The notes beneath the pieces were generated by a model. That model did no database searches. It had not been told where the DNA came from and worked only from the letters and a program-made list of their open reading frames with translations. Made by a program: the position numbers and the translations under genes. This document shows, in pieces, positions 8,939 through 17,422 of a DNA stretch of 64,000 nt (position 1 is its first letter; each line of letters starts with the position of its first letter). Source of the DNA: Allosphingosinicella vermicomposti (lineage in GTDB: Bacteria; Pseudomonadota; Alphaproteobacteria; Sphingomonadales; Sphingomonadaceae); contig NZ_PXYJ01000001.1 of NCBI RefSeq assembly GCF_003012815.1, positions 1,054,001-1,118,000 of the forward strand, in the 5' to 3' direction.

Positions 8939-9640
8939 CTAAATCAGAAATACGTCACCGGCATTAACAATGCGCGTGGAGCCATCCGCGATCCGCAGGC
9001 GCAGCGCGCCTGTTTCGTCCAACCCATCGAACAGCCCTTCCACCTTCTCGCCCGCAGCAGCGGCGGTTAGGGCGGTGCCGATTGGGTGGGACGCAGCAAG
9101 CCAGCGGTCACGGATGACCCGCAGGCCTTCATTGCGCCAGCGCCCGAGCCAGCGCGCAAACGCATCGGCCAGCGCGTCGAGGAAGGTGGCGGGATCTGGC
9201 GCGACACCCGCGAGGGCCGCGACGCTGGTGGTCGGCCGCTCCAGCGTCTCCGGATGATGAGCGAGGTTGACGCCGAAGCCGATCACCACGGCATCGCCCG
9301 ATCGTTCGAGGAGGATACCGGAAAGCTTCGCGCCGCTCGCCAATATGTCGTTCGGCCACTTGATGAGCAGAGGCGCGTCTGGCGCATAGAGGCCGATAAT
9401 TTCGTGAAGCGCGACAGCGGCGGTCAACGCCAGCGTATGTGCAGGCGGGTCGCCGGGCTGCACGCGCACCAGGGTGCTGGCGTAGAGATTGCCCGGCGGC
9501 GATTGCCATTCGCGGCCCTGGCGTCCCCTGCCCCCGGTCTGCCGGTCGGCGCGCAGCCAGGTGCCCTCCGGCGCGCCATCCCGGGCGAGCGCGGCGACAT
9601 CGTCGTTGGTGCTGCGCGTCTCCGGGACGGAGCGGATCAG
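8939..9640 (-). CDS. birA: Biotin--[acetyl-CoA-carboxylase] ligase, probable CTG start
   Basis: Attaches biotin to the carrier protein of acetyl-CoA carboxylase. In this frame the biotinyl-AMP loop GRGRQGREW, the substrate-binding KWPNDI and the C-terminal SH3-like domain are all visible, and no N-terminal DNA-binding domain is present (a monofunctional ligase). The first ATG/GTG/TTG in frame is GTG at 9467-9469, which would remove the essential GRGRQGREW loop. The reading frame above that holds only CTG or ATC candidates up to a stop. I chose CTG at 9638-9640 because it gives MIRSVPETRSTND, the usual family start, and overlaps the nuoN stop as CTGA. The length is 233 aa, normal for the short form. 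Confidence 0.85.
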   Translation of the reverse strand: MIRSVPETRSTNDDVAALARDGAPEGTWLRADRQTGGRGRQGREWQSPPGNLYASTLVRVQPGDPPAHTLALTAAVALHEIIGLYAPDAPLLIKWPNDILASGAKLSGILLERSGDAVVIGFGVNLAHHPETLERPTTSVAALAGVAPDPATFLDALADAFARWLGRWRNEGLRVIRDRWLAASHPIGTALTAAAAGEKVEGLFDGLDETGALRLRIADGSTRIVNAGDVFLI

Positions 9641-11073
9641 AAGAGGGCTCCAGCGGCGTTCAGCGAAGCCGTGCCGAGTGGCTCAAGCGCGAACCAGCCC
9701 AAAGGCGACACGAACAGGGCCGCGGCCAGGATCACCGCACTGCTCACGAGATCGCGCCGTGCCTCGAAGGCCGGGGCCGGATCGTCGAAATACATGACCT
9801 TGATGATGCGCAGATAATAGAAGGCGCCGATCACCGAGGTCGCGATGCCGACTGCCGCGAGCCAGGTGAGGTTCGCCGCCACCGCAGCTTCGAAGACGTA
9901 GAATTTCGGCCAGAAGCCCATGAGCGGCGGAATGCCCGCGATCGAGAACATGAACATCGCCATGGCCGCCGCGAGGGCCGGACGCGTGCGCGACAGGCCG
10001 GAGAGCGACACGATGGTTTCTACCGGCTGGCCTGCCTCGTCACGCATCCGAAGCACGACGAAGAAGGTACCGAGCGTCATCACGACATAAACCGTCATGT
10101 AGAACAGCACCGAGGCGACGCCTTCGGGCGTTCCGGCGGCGAGCCCGATGAGCGCGAAGCCGACATTGTTGATCGAGCTATAGGCAAGCAAGCGCTTGAT
10201 ATTCTGTTGCCCGATTGCCGCGACGCCGCCAAGGATGGTCGAGGCCAATGCCATGAAGATGACGATCTGGCGCCATTCGAACGTGGCCGCGCCCAACGCC
10301 TCGATCGTCACGCGGGTGAGGAGCGCCATGGCGGCGACCTTCGGCGCGGAGGCGAAGAATGCGGTGACCGGCGTCGGCGCGCCTTCGTAGACGTCCGGCG
10401 TCCACATGTGGAACGGTACGGCACTGACCTTGAAGGCCAATCCTGCGAGGACGAAGACGATGCCGAACAATTCGCCGGTCGAGATGCCGTCCGTCGCGAT
10501 CGCCGCCGCAATGCCTTCAAAGCTCGTGGAGCCGCTAAAGCCGTAGAGAAGCGAAACGCCGTAGAGCAGGATGCCGCTCGCCAGCGCGCCCAGCACGAAA
10601 TATTTGAGGCCTGCTTCGGCCGAGCGGCTGTCCTTGCGCTGGAAGGAAGCGAGGACGTAGGCGGCAAGGCTCTGAAGCTCCAGGCCGACATAGAGGGTGA
10701 TGAGATCGCCCGCCGAGGCCATCATGCCCATGCCGACCGAGGACAGCAGGATCAGCACCGGATATTCGGTGCGATAGACGCCGTCGCGCGCAAACCAGCT
10801 CATCGCCGAAAGCATGGCGATGGCGGCCGCGACATAGATGAGGATCTTGGCGAAGGCGGCGAAGCTGTCGGCGACGAACAGGCCGTTAAAGGCGATGCCG
10901 CCAGGGCCCGTCACGCCCGGCACGACAAGGGCCGCGCCGATGAAGGCGAGGACGGCGAGCCAGGTCGACAGGCGTGCAGCCTTGTCGCCCGCAAAGGCCG
11001 CGACCATCAAAAGGGCGATGGCGCTCGCCGAAAGGATGATTTCCGGCAGCGTCAGGACAAGCGAATAACCCAT
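9637..11073 (-). CDS. nuoN: NADH-quinone oxidoreductase subunit N
   Basis: 478 aa, about 14 transmembrane helices. One of three antiporter-like proton-pumping subunits in the membrane arm of complex I. The proton-antiporter domain is recognisable from LYVGLELQSLAAYVLASFQR (about 127-146) with its conserved glutamate, KVSAVPFHMWTPDVYEGAPT (about 237-256) and NIKRLLAYSSINNVGFALIG (about 293-312). It is the last nuo gene. It starts on the nuoM stop (TAATG) and ends on the birA start (CTGA), so translation is linked on both sides. Confidence 0.96.
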   Translation of the reverse strand: MGYSLVLTLPEIILSASAIALLMVAAFAGDKAARLSTWLAVLAFIGAALVVPGVTGPGGIAFNGLFVADSFAAFAKILIYVAAAIAMLSAMSWFARDGVYRTEYPVLILLSSVGMGMMASAGDLITLYVGLELQSLAAYVLASFQRKDSRSAEAGLKYFVLGALASGILLYGVSLLYGFSGSTSFEGIAAAIATDGISTGELFGIVFVLAGLAFKVSAVPFHMWTPDVYEGAPTPVTAFFASAPKVAAMALLTRVTIEALGAATFEWRQIVIFMALASTILGGVAAIGQQNIKRLLAYSSINNVGFALIGLAAGTPEGVASVLFYMTVYVVMTLGTFFVVLRMRDEAGQPVETIVSLSGLSRTRPALAAAMAMFMFSIAGIPPLMGFWPKFYVFEAAVAANLTWLAAVGIATSVIGAFYYLRIIKVMYFDDPAPAFEARRDLVSSAVILAAALFVSPLGWFALEPLGTASLNAAGALF

Positions 11074-12623
11074 TAGTGCGCTCCCCCTTCACCATGGGCG
11101 GGCGCGGCATGCGCTTGCGGCATCACGCCTTTTCCTTCCGTAACCTGTGCATCGCTCATCGGTGTTGCGCGCTCGATCCGCTCAAGAAGGCGGGTCACGT
11201 CGTCGCGCATCGGCGCCATGAAGCTTTCGGGATAAACGCCCATCCACAGCACGACGGCGGCAAGCGGTGCGAGCATCGTGATTTCCCGCTTGGTCAAATC
11301 GGGGAGACGCGCCACCTCTTCATTCGGCGCGCTGCCATAAGCGACGCGGCGATAGAGGTAGAGCATGTAAGCGGCACCAAGGATGATGCCCGTCACCGCG
11401 ACGAAGCCGACCCAGCTATTGGCCTGATAGACGCCCATCATCGCGAGGAATTCGCCGACGAAGCCCGACGTGCCGGGCAGGCCGACCGAGGCCATGGTGA
11501 AGAGCAGGAACAGCAAAGCATAAGCCGGCATATTGTTCGACAGGCCGCCATAAGCCGAGATTTCACGGGTGTGCAGGCGGTCGTAGATGACGCCGACGCA
11601 CAGGAAGAGCGCGCCCGACACGATGCCGTGGCTGAGCATGACGACAAGGCCGCCCTCAATCCCCTGCCGGTTGAAGGCGAAGAGGCCGAAGGTGACGAAC
11701 GCCATGTGCGCGACGGACGAATAAGCGATGAGCTTCTTCATATCCTGCTGCACCAATGCCACGAGCGACGTGTAGACGATGGCGACCATCGACAGGCCCA
11801 TGACGAGCCAGAAATATTCCGCCGAGGCTTCCGGGAACATCGGCAGCGAGAAACGGACGAAGCCATAGCCACCGAGCTTCAGGAGCACGCCCGCCAGGAT
11901 CACCGAGCCCGCGGTCGGCGCCTGAACGTGCGCATCGGGCAGCCAGGTGTGGACCGGCCACATGGGCAGCTTCACCGCGAAGGAGGCGAAGAAGGCGAGC
12001 CATAGCCAGGTCTGCGCGGAAACCGGGAAGTCGTAAGCCATCAACGCCGGGATCGACGTCGTACCAGCCGTGAACACCATCCACAGCATCGCGATCAGCA
12101 TCAGCACCGATCCCAAGAGCGTGTAGAGGAAGAATTTATAGGAGGCGTAAATCCGGTTCGCGCCGCCCCAGATGCCGATGATCAGGTACATCGGAATAAG
12201 GCCAGCTTCGAAGAATACGTAGAACAGGAACAGATCCTGCGCCATGAACACGCCGAGCATCAGCGTTTCCATGAACAGGAAGGCCGCCATATATTCGGGC
12301 ACGCGCTTGTCGATCGCTTCCCAGGACGCGAGGATGCAGATCGGCATCAGGAAGACCGACAGGACGATCAGCATCAAGGCGATGCCATCGATCCCAAGCG
12401 CCCAGGCGAACGGCCCGAAGCCGCCCAGATTTTCAACGAACTGCCACTGCGCGCCGCCAATATCGTAATTGACCCATAGCAGGATGCCGAGCGCCAGTTC
12501 GACAAGCGTCGCGATGAGCGCGAGCCAGCGGGCGCCATTTGCGCTCAAGAAGAGACAGGCGGCGGCGGCCAGCGTAGGGACCGCCAGCATCAAAGTCAGA
12601 ATGGGAAAGCCGAATTCGTTCAC
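11073..12623 (-). CDS. nuoM: NADH-quinone oxidoreductase subunit M
   Basis: 516 aa, antiporter-like proton-pumping subunit of complex I. Visible motifs are LFLFYVFFEAGLIPMYLIIG (about 135-154) with the conserved membrane glutamate, KLPMWPVHTWLPDAHVQAPT (about 221-240) and MKKLIAYSSVAHMAFVTFGL (about 296-315). The start is GTG. The C-terminus is rich in His and Gly (AHAAPAHGEGGAH). It lies 34 bases after nuoL and shares one base with nuoN. Confidence 0.96.
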   Translation of the reverse strand: MNEFGFPILTLMLAVPTLAAAACLFLSANGARWLALIATLVELALGILLWVNYDIGGAQWQFVENLGGFGPFAWALGIDGIALMLIVLSVFLMPICILASWEAIDKRVPEYMAAFLFMETLMLGVFMAQDLFLFYVFFEAGLIPMYLIIGIWGGANRIYASYKFFLYTLLGSVLMLIAMLWMVFTAGTTSIPALMAYDFPVSAQTWLWLAFFASFAVKLPMWPVHTWLPDAHVQAPTAGSVILAGVLLKLGGYGFVRFSLPMFPEASAEYFWLVMGLSMVAIVYTSLVALVQQDMKKLIAYSSVAHMAFVTFGLFAFNRQGIEGGLVVMLSHGIVSGALFLCVGVIYDRLHTREISAYGGLSNNMPAYALLFLLFTMASVGLPGTSGFVGEFLAMMGVYQANSWVGFVAVTGIILGAAYMLYLYRRVAYGSAPNEEVARLPDLTKREITMLAPLAAVVLWMGVYPESFMAPMRDDVTRLLERIERATPMSDAQVTEGKGVMPQAHAAPAHGEGGAH

Positions 12624-12657
12624 AGCTTGTTGCCCCCAAATTCGTTCATCGCGGCCC

Positions 12658-14712
12658 TCATCGCGCCATCACCCAGGTGGTGGCCGCGGCAAGGCCGATC
12701 AGCATGACGAAGGCGTAGGAATAAAGATAGCCGGACTGGAGCCGCGTGAAGAGACGATTGCCCGCCACTGCCACCGCCGCGACGCCGTTCGGACCGAAGC
12801 GGTCGATCGTTGCCTCATCGCCCTTCTTCCAGAACAGGCGGCCGAACCAGAAGGCCGGGCGGACGAACAGCAGATTGTAGAGTTCGTCGAAATACCACTT
12901 GTTCAGCAGGAACTTGTAGAGAACGCCGAACTGGCCGACGAACCGGTCCGGGATCGACGTGTCGCGGATATAGGCCGCAAACGCGATCAGGAAGCCAAGG
13001 ATCATCACGGCCGCGGGCGACAATTTCACCCAGAGCGGCACTTCGTGAATGGCGTGCATCAGATGCTCGTCGAACGCGATCGATCCGGCCCAGAAAGCGG
13101 TGCCCTCACCCGGCTCCAGGAACGGGCCGTGGAAGACGAAACCGGCAAAGATCGCACCGATGGTCAGGACAATGAGCGGCACCAGCATCGGCCACGGGCT
13201 TTCGTGCGGGTGATGGCCGCCCGTGCCTTCCTTGATGGCGTGCGCGGGCGCTTCATGCCCGTGCGGATCATGGCCCGCATCTTCGTCCGAGGGATGATCG
13301 TGATGATCGCCGTGAAGCGCATGCTGGATGTGCTCGGACGCCGCCCAGCGCGGCTTGCCGAAGAAGGTGAGGAAGACAAGGCGCCAGCTGTAGAAGCTGG
13401 TGAGCAAAGCCGCGAACACGCCGACGAAGAAAGCGATGCCGCCCGCTGTCGTTCCGGCCGCGAACGCGCCCTCGATGATCGCGTCCTTCGAATAGAAGCC
13501 CGCAAAACCGAACACGCCGATCACGCCCACGCCGGTAATGGCGAGCGTCCCCGCCATCATCGCCCAATAAGTGAGCGGGATGGATTTCCGGAGGCCGCCA
13601 TAGAAGCGCATGTCCTGTTCATGGTGCATGGCGTGGATGACCGAGCCCGCGCCAAGGAACAGCAGAGCCTTGAAGAAAGCGTGCGTGAAGAGGTGGAACA
13701 TCGCCGCGCCATAAGCGCCGACGCCAGCCGCGAAGAACATGTAGCCCAATTGCGAGCAGGTCGAATAAGCGATGACGCGCTTGATGTCGTTCTGCACCGT
13801 GCCGACGGTCGCCGCGAACAGGGCCGTGGCGGCGCCGACGAAGGTGACGACGGTGAGCGCCGTGTCGCTCGTCTCGAACATTGGCGACAGGCGGCAGACC
13901 ATGAACACGCCCGCCGTGACCATCGTCGCGGCGTGGATGAGCGCGGAGACCGGCGTCGGGCCTTCCATAGCGTCCGGAAGCCAGGTGTGGAGGCCGAGCT
14001 GCGCCGACTTGCCCATCGCGCCGACGAAGAGCAGCAGGCAGAGGACGGTCATCGTGTCGAAACGCGTCCCGAGGAAGCCGATCGTCGAACCGGTCATGCC
14101 GGGAGCTGCTGCGAGGATTTCCGGAATGGAAACGGTGCCAAAGATCAGGAAGGTGCCGAAGATGCCGAGCGAGAAGCCGAAATCGCCGACGCGGTTCACC
14201 ACGAACGCCTTGATCGCGGCCGCATTGGCAGACGGCTTCTGATACCAGAAACCGATGAGGAGGTAGGAAGCGAGGCCCACCCCTTCCCAGCCGAAAAACA
14301 TCTGGATGAGGTTGTCGGCCGTCACCAGCATCAACATCGCGAAGGTGAAGAGCGACAGATAGGCGAAGAAGCGCGGCTGGCTGTCGTCCTCCGCCATATA
14401 GCCCCAGCTATAGAGGTGGACGAGGCTGGATACGGTGGTCACGACGATGAGCATCACCGCCGTCAGCGTATCGACGCGGAGCGACCAATCGACGACAAGA
14501 TCGCCCGAGCGGAGCCACGGCAGGACCGTGACGACCTGTTCCTGAAGGCCGCCCGACAGGAAGCCGAGAAAGACGGGCCAGGAAAGCGCGCAGGACACGA
14601 ACAGGGCGCCGGTCGTGATGGCCTTGGCGGCCGTGTTGCCGATGGCCCGGTTGCCGAGCCCTGCGATGGCGGCTGCCAGAAGCGGCAGGAAGACGATGAG
14701 CTGGATATTCAT
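12658..14712 (-). CDS. nuoL: NADH-quinone oxidoreductase subunit L
   Basis: 684 aa, the distal antiporter-like subunit with the long lateral helix that couples proton channels in complex I. Signatures are [20 protein letters not shown] (about 138-157), [20 protein letters not shown] (about 240-259) and [20 protein letters not shown] (about 306-325). A polar His/Asp-rich loop lies at about residues 462-506 ([20 protein letters not shown] and onward) between two membrane segments. It starts one base after the nuoK stop. Confidence 0.96.
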   Translation of the reverse strand: MNIQLIVFLPLLAAAIAGLGNRAIGNTAAKAITTGALFVSCALSWPVFLGFLSGGLQEQVVTVLPWLRSGDLVVDWSLRVDTLTAVMLIVVTTVSSLVHLYSWGYMAEDDSQPRFFAYLSLFTFAMLMLVTADNLIQMFFGWEGVGLASYLLIGFWYQKPSANAAAIKAFVVNRVGDFGFSLGIFGTFLIFGTVSIPEILAAAPGMTGSTIGFLGTRFDTMTVLCLLLFVGAMGKSAQLGLHTWLPDAMEGPTPVSALIHAATMVTAGVFMVCRLSPMFETSDTALTVVTFVGAATALFAATVGTVQNDIKRVIAYSTCSQLGYMFFAAGVGAYGAAMFHLFTHAFFKALLFLGAGSVIHAMHHEQDMRFYGGLRKSIPLTYWAMMAGTLAITGVGVIGVFGFAGFYSKDAIIEGAFAAGTTAGGIAFFVGVFAALLTSFYSWRLVFLTFFGKPRWAASEHIQHALHGDHHDHPSDEDAGHDPHGHEAPAHAIKEGTGGHHPHESPWPMLVPLIVLTIGAIFAGFVFHGPFLEPGEGTAFWAGSIAFDEHLMHAIHEVPLWVKLSPAAVMILGFLIAFAAYIRDTSIPDRFVGQFGVLYKFLLNKWYFDELYNLLFVRPAFWFGRLFWKKGDEATIDRFGPNGVAAVAVAGNRLFTRLQSGYLYSYAFVMLIGLAAATTWVMAR

Positions 14713-14713
14713 G

Positions 14714-15019
14714 TCAGCCCTTCATCTGGTTGACGTCGTCGACCGCGATGGTGCCGCGGCCACGGAAGTAAATGACGAGGATGGCGAGGCCGATGGCGGC
14801 TTCGCCAGCGGCGACGGTCAGCACGAACATCGCGAACACCTGCCCCACCATATCGCCGAGATAAGCGGAGAAGGCGACGAGGTTGATGTTCACGGCGAGC
14901 AGGATCAGCTCGATCGCCATCAGGATGACGATGATGTTCTTCCGGTTGAGGAAGATACCGAGCACGCCGAGCACGAACAAGATCGCGCTAACAACGAGAT
15001 AGTGGCCAAGGCCGATCAT
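14714..15019 (-). CDS. nuoK: NADH-quinone oxidoreductase subunit K
   Basis: 101 aa with three transmembrane helices, the normal size. NuoK is a small membrane subunit of complex I that contributes conserved glutamates to the proton path, here in [20 protein letters not shown]. It has its own ribosome site (GGAGG). The ATG overlaps the end of a 43-aa ORF formed by the family B repeat between nuoJ and nuoK. The first nine bases, ATGATCGGC, are identical to the nine bases that overlap the nuoJ stop. Confidence 0.96.
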   Translation of the reverse strand: MIGLGHYLVVSAILFVLGVLGIFLNRKNIIVILMAIELILLAVNINLVAFSAYLGDMVGQVFAMFVLTVAAGEAAIGLAILVIYFRGRGTIAVDDVNQMKG

Positions 15020-15048
15020 GCCCGTCCTCCGCTATAGAGTGTACCAAT

Positions 15049-15123
15049 CCCGTTCGTGTCGAGCGTAGTCGAGACACGCATCTGCCGGGTGGGCCGCTTC
15101 TCGACTTCGCTCGAAGCGAACGG
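15049..15123. repeat. Family B repeat inside the nuo operon, forming a nuoJ-nuoK linking ORF
   Basis: CGTTCGTGTCGAGCGTAGTC and its inverted copy flank a short centre. On the minus strand an unbroken ORF (15016-15147, 43 aa, beginning MIGISSAQPFASSEVEKR and ending LYSGGRA) starts at an ATG overlapping the nuoJ TGA and stops at a TGA overlapping the nuoK ATG. It therefore links the two genes with ATGA at both ends. Whether the peptide is made or stable is unknown. Confidence 0.75.
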
Positions 15124-15143
15124 TTGTGCAGAGGAAATGCCGA

Positions 15144-15755
15144 TCATAGCTCCACCCCCTGCCCGATACCGGGGTTCATGTTGCGGGTCGCCTCTTCCGG
15201 ACGGCGGCGGTTCTGCTCAGACGGGTTTTGCGGACGAAGGCCGCTGCGGGTGCGATGCGTCAGAACGATCGCGCCGATCATCGCGACGAGAAGAACGAGG
15301 CCAGCCGCCTCGAAGATGTAGAGATAGCGCGTGAAGAGGACCGTCCCAAGTGCCTCGATATTCGGGACAGAAGGATCGACCGGCGCCGCCTTGGAAGCGA
15401 CCGAGACGCCGCCCGCATTCCAGGCGGCCACCGCGAAGATCATCTCGGCGAGTAGGACGACCGCCATCAGGGCGCCGAAGCCCGCATAGCGCGCGAAGCC
15501 CGCCCGCATCTCCGCGAAATCGACGTCGAGCATCATGACGACGAAGAGGAACAGCACCGCGACCGCGCCGACATAAACGATGACGAGCAGCATAGCGATG
15601 AACTCGGCGCCGAGGATCAGCATCAAGCCCGCCGCGTTGAAGAAGGCGAGGATCAGCCACAGCACGCTGTGCACCGGGTTGCGCGACAGGATCGTCAGCG
15701 CACCGCTGGCGATCACGATCGTCGCAAACAGGTAGAATGTGAACGTCTGTATCAC
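15144..15755 (-). CDS. nuoJ: NADH-quinone oxidoreductase subunit J
   Basis: 203 aa, five transmembrane helices; membrane subunit of complex I. IQTFTFYLFATIVIASGALT opens the protein. IVYVGAVAVLFLFVVMMLDV (about 64-83) is the family hallmark, including the pi-bulge helix. The start is GTG at 15753-15755, preceded by an AAGGGG-type ribosome site; a longer in-frame reading upstream has no support. The stop TGA overlaps the ATG of the linking ORF described under the adjacent repeat. nuoI ends 35 bases upstream. Confidence 0.95.
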   Translation of the reverse strand: MIQTFTFYLFATIVIASGALTILSRNPVHSVLWLILAFFNAAGLMLILGAEFIAMLLVIVYVGAVAVLFLFVVMMLDVDFAEMRAGFARYAGFGALMAVVLLAEMIFAVAAWNAGGVSVASKAAPVDPSVPNIEALGTVLFTRYLYIFEAAGLVLLVAMIGAIVLTHRTRSGLRPQNPSEQNRRRPEEATRNMNPGIGQGVEL

Positions 15756-15790
15756 GTTTCTATCGTGCCCCTTCAGATTCGGCTGGCGGC

Positions 15791-16273
15791 TTAACGGTAA
15801 GGCGCATCGGCGGCAATGTTCGCGGCCAAGACCCGCTCCCATTTGTCGCCGTTTTCAAGGAGCTTCGCCTTGTCGTAGATAAGCTCCTCGCGCGTTTCGG
15901 TCGAAAATTCGAAATTCGGTCCTTCAACGATGGCATCGACCGGGCAGGCTTCCTGACAGAGGCCGCAATAGATGCACTTCGTCATGTCGATGTCGTAGCG
16001 CGTGGTGCGGCGGCTGCCGTCCTCGCGCGGTTCGGCCTCGATGGTGATGGCGAGCGCCGGGCACACCGCTTCGCACAATTTGCACGCGATGCAGCGTTCC
16101 TCGCCATTGGGATAGCGGCGCAGCGCATGTTCACCGCGGAAACGGGGCGACAGCGGGTTCTTCTCATAAGGATAGTTGATCGTCGCCTTGGGCTTGAAGA
16201 AATATTTCAAGGTTAGCCAATGCGCCTTCACGAACTCCCAGAGGGTGAAGGATTTGATCCAGTGCGCGATCAT
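15791..16273 (-). CDS. nuoI: NADH-quinone oxidoreductase subunit I
   Basis: 160 aa. Carries iron-sulfur clusters N6a and N6b in the hydrophilic arm of complex I. Two classical 4Fe-4S motifs are present: [16 protein letters not shown] and [16 protein letters not shown]. The N-terminus [19 protein letters not shown] is the alphaproteobacterial form. The start is set by the four-base overlap with the nuoH stop (ATGA). Confidence 0.97.
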   Translation of the reverse strand: MIAHWIKSFTLWEFVKAHWLTLKYFFKPKATINYPYEKNPLSPRFRGEHALRRYPNGEERCIACKLCEAVCPALAITIEAEPREDGSRRTTRYDIDMTKCIYCGLCQEACPVDAIVEGPNFEFSTETREELIYDKAKLLENGDKWERVLAANIAADAPYR

Positions 16274-17316
16274 GCGAGCGCTCCGTAACGGGTGATCATA
16301 AGGTAACCGGACACGATCGCCACCCAGAGAAGGGCGAAGGGCAGGAAGATCTTCCAGCCCAGCCGCATCAGCTGGTCGTAGCGGAAGCGCGGCACGGTCG
16401 CCTTCACCCAGGAAAAGATGAAGAAGAAGATGAATATCTTGGCAAACAGCCAGATGATGCCGGGCACCACATAGAGCGGCGCCCAGTCGATAGGCGGCAA
16501 CCACCCGCCCCAGAAGAGCGTAGCGTTCAATGCGCACATCAGCAGCACGTTGCCATATTCGCCGAGCCAGAAGAGCGCGAAGCTCATCGAGCTATATTCG
16601 GTCTGGTAACCGGCAACGAGCTCGGATTCCGCCTCCGTGAGGTCGAACGGCGCGCGTGCGGTTTCGGCCATGGCGGAGATGAGAAAGATCACCGCCATCG
16701 GGAACAGCAGGGGATTGAAGCCGAAGCCGTTCAAGAAGAACACGTGGCTCTTCTGCATGGCGATAATGCCCTGCAGGTTGAACGTGCCTGCCCATAGGAT
16801 CACCGTGATGAGGACGAAGCCGATCGAGACTTCATAGCTCACCATCTGCGCGGCCGCGCGGAGCGCCGAGTAGAAGGGATATTTGGAGTTGGACGCCCAG
16901 CCCGCGATAATTACGCCGTAAACGCCGAGCGAGGAAGCCGCGAGGATATAGAGCAAGCCTACGTTGATGTCGGCGAGCACCATGTCCGGCCCGAACGGGA
17001 TCACCGCCCAGGCGATGAGCGCGATCGTAAAGGTGATGATTGGCGCCAAGAGGAACAGCCCGCGATTGGCCGAGGACGGGATGATGGTTTCCTTGAGGAA
17101 CACCTTCAGGCCATCCGCGAAGCTCTGCAGCAGGCCAAAGGGGCCGACCACGTTCGGCCCGCGCCGCAGCGCCATCGCCGCCCAGATCTTGCGATCGGCA
17201 TAGATGATCATAGCGACCGCCAGCATCAGCGGCAGCGCGATCATCAGGATGAGGATGAGGGTCGAGACGAACCAGCCGAAGCCGTAGCCAAGCTGACCCT
17301 GGAACCATTCGGTCAT
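16270..17316 (-). CDS. nuoH: NADH-quinone oxidoreductase subunit H
   Basis: 348 aa, eight transmembrane helices; forms the quinone chamber at the junction of the two arms of complex I. Visible family motifs are [20 protein letters not shown] (about 52-71), the acidic loop [20 protein letters not shown] (about 214-233) and [19 protein letters not shown]. Its ATG overlaps the stop of the ORF formed by the upstream family B repeat, and its stop overlaps the nuoI ATG. Confidence 0.97.
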   Translation of the reverse strand: MTEWFQGQLGYGFGWFVSTLILILMIALPLMLAVAMIIYADRKIWAAMALRRGPNVVGPFGLLQSFADGLKVFLKETIIPSSANRGLFLLAPIITFTIALIAWAVIPFGPDMVLADINVGLLYILAASSLGVYGVIIAGWASNSKYPFYSALRAAAQMVSYEVSIGFVLITVILWAGTFNLQGIIAMQKSHVFFLNGFGFNPLLFPMAVIFLISAMAETARAPFDLTEAESELVAGYQTEYSSMSFALFWLGEYGNVLLMCALNATLFWGGWLPPIDWAPLYVVPGIIWLFAKIFIFFFIFSWVKATVPRFRYDQLMRLGWKIFLPFALLWVAIVSGYLMITRYGALA

Positions 17317-17331
17317 GCTTGTGCCCCCTCT

Positions 17332-17404
17332 CCGTTCGCTTTGAGCGAAGTCGAGAAGCGTGGCGCAGTCACAAACGTGTCTCGACTACGCTCGACACGA
17401 ACGG
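17332..17404. repeat. Family B repeat inside the nuo operon, forming a nuoG-nuoH linking ORF
   Basis: Inverted arms TCCGTTCGCTTTGAGCGAAG and GACTACGCTCGACACGAACGG-type. On the minus strand an ORF at 17313-17426 (37 aa, beginning [17 protein letters not shown] and ending [11 protein letters not shown]) begins on the nuoG stop (ATGA) and ends on the nuoH start (ATGA). Confidence 0.75.
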
Positions 17405-17422
17405 CGTTTGTGGAAAGCGCCA

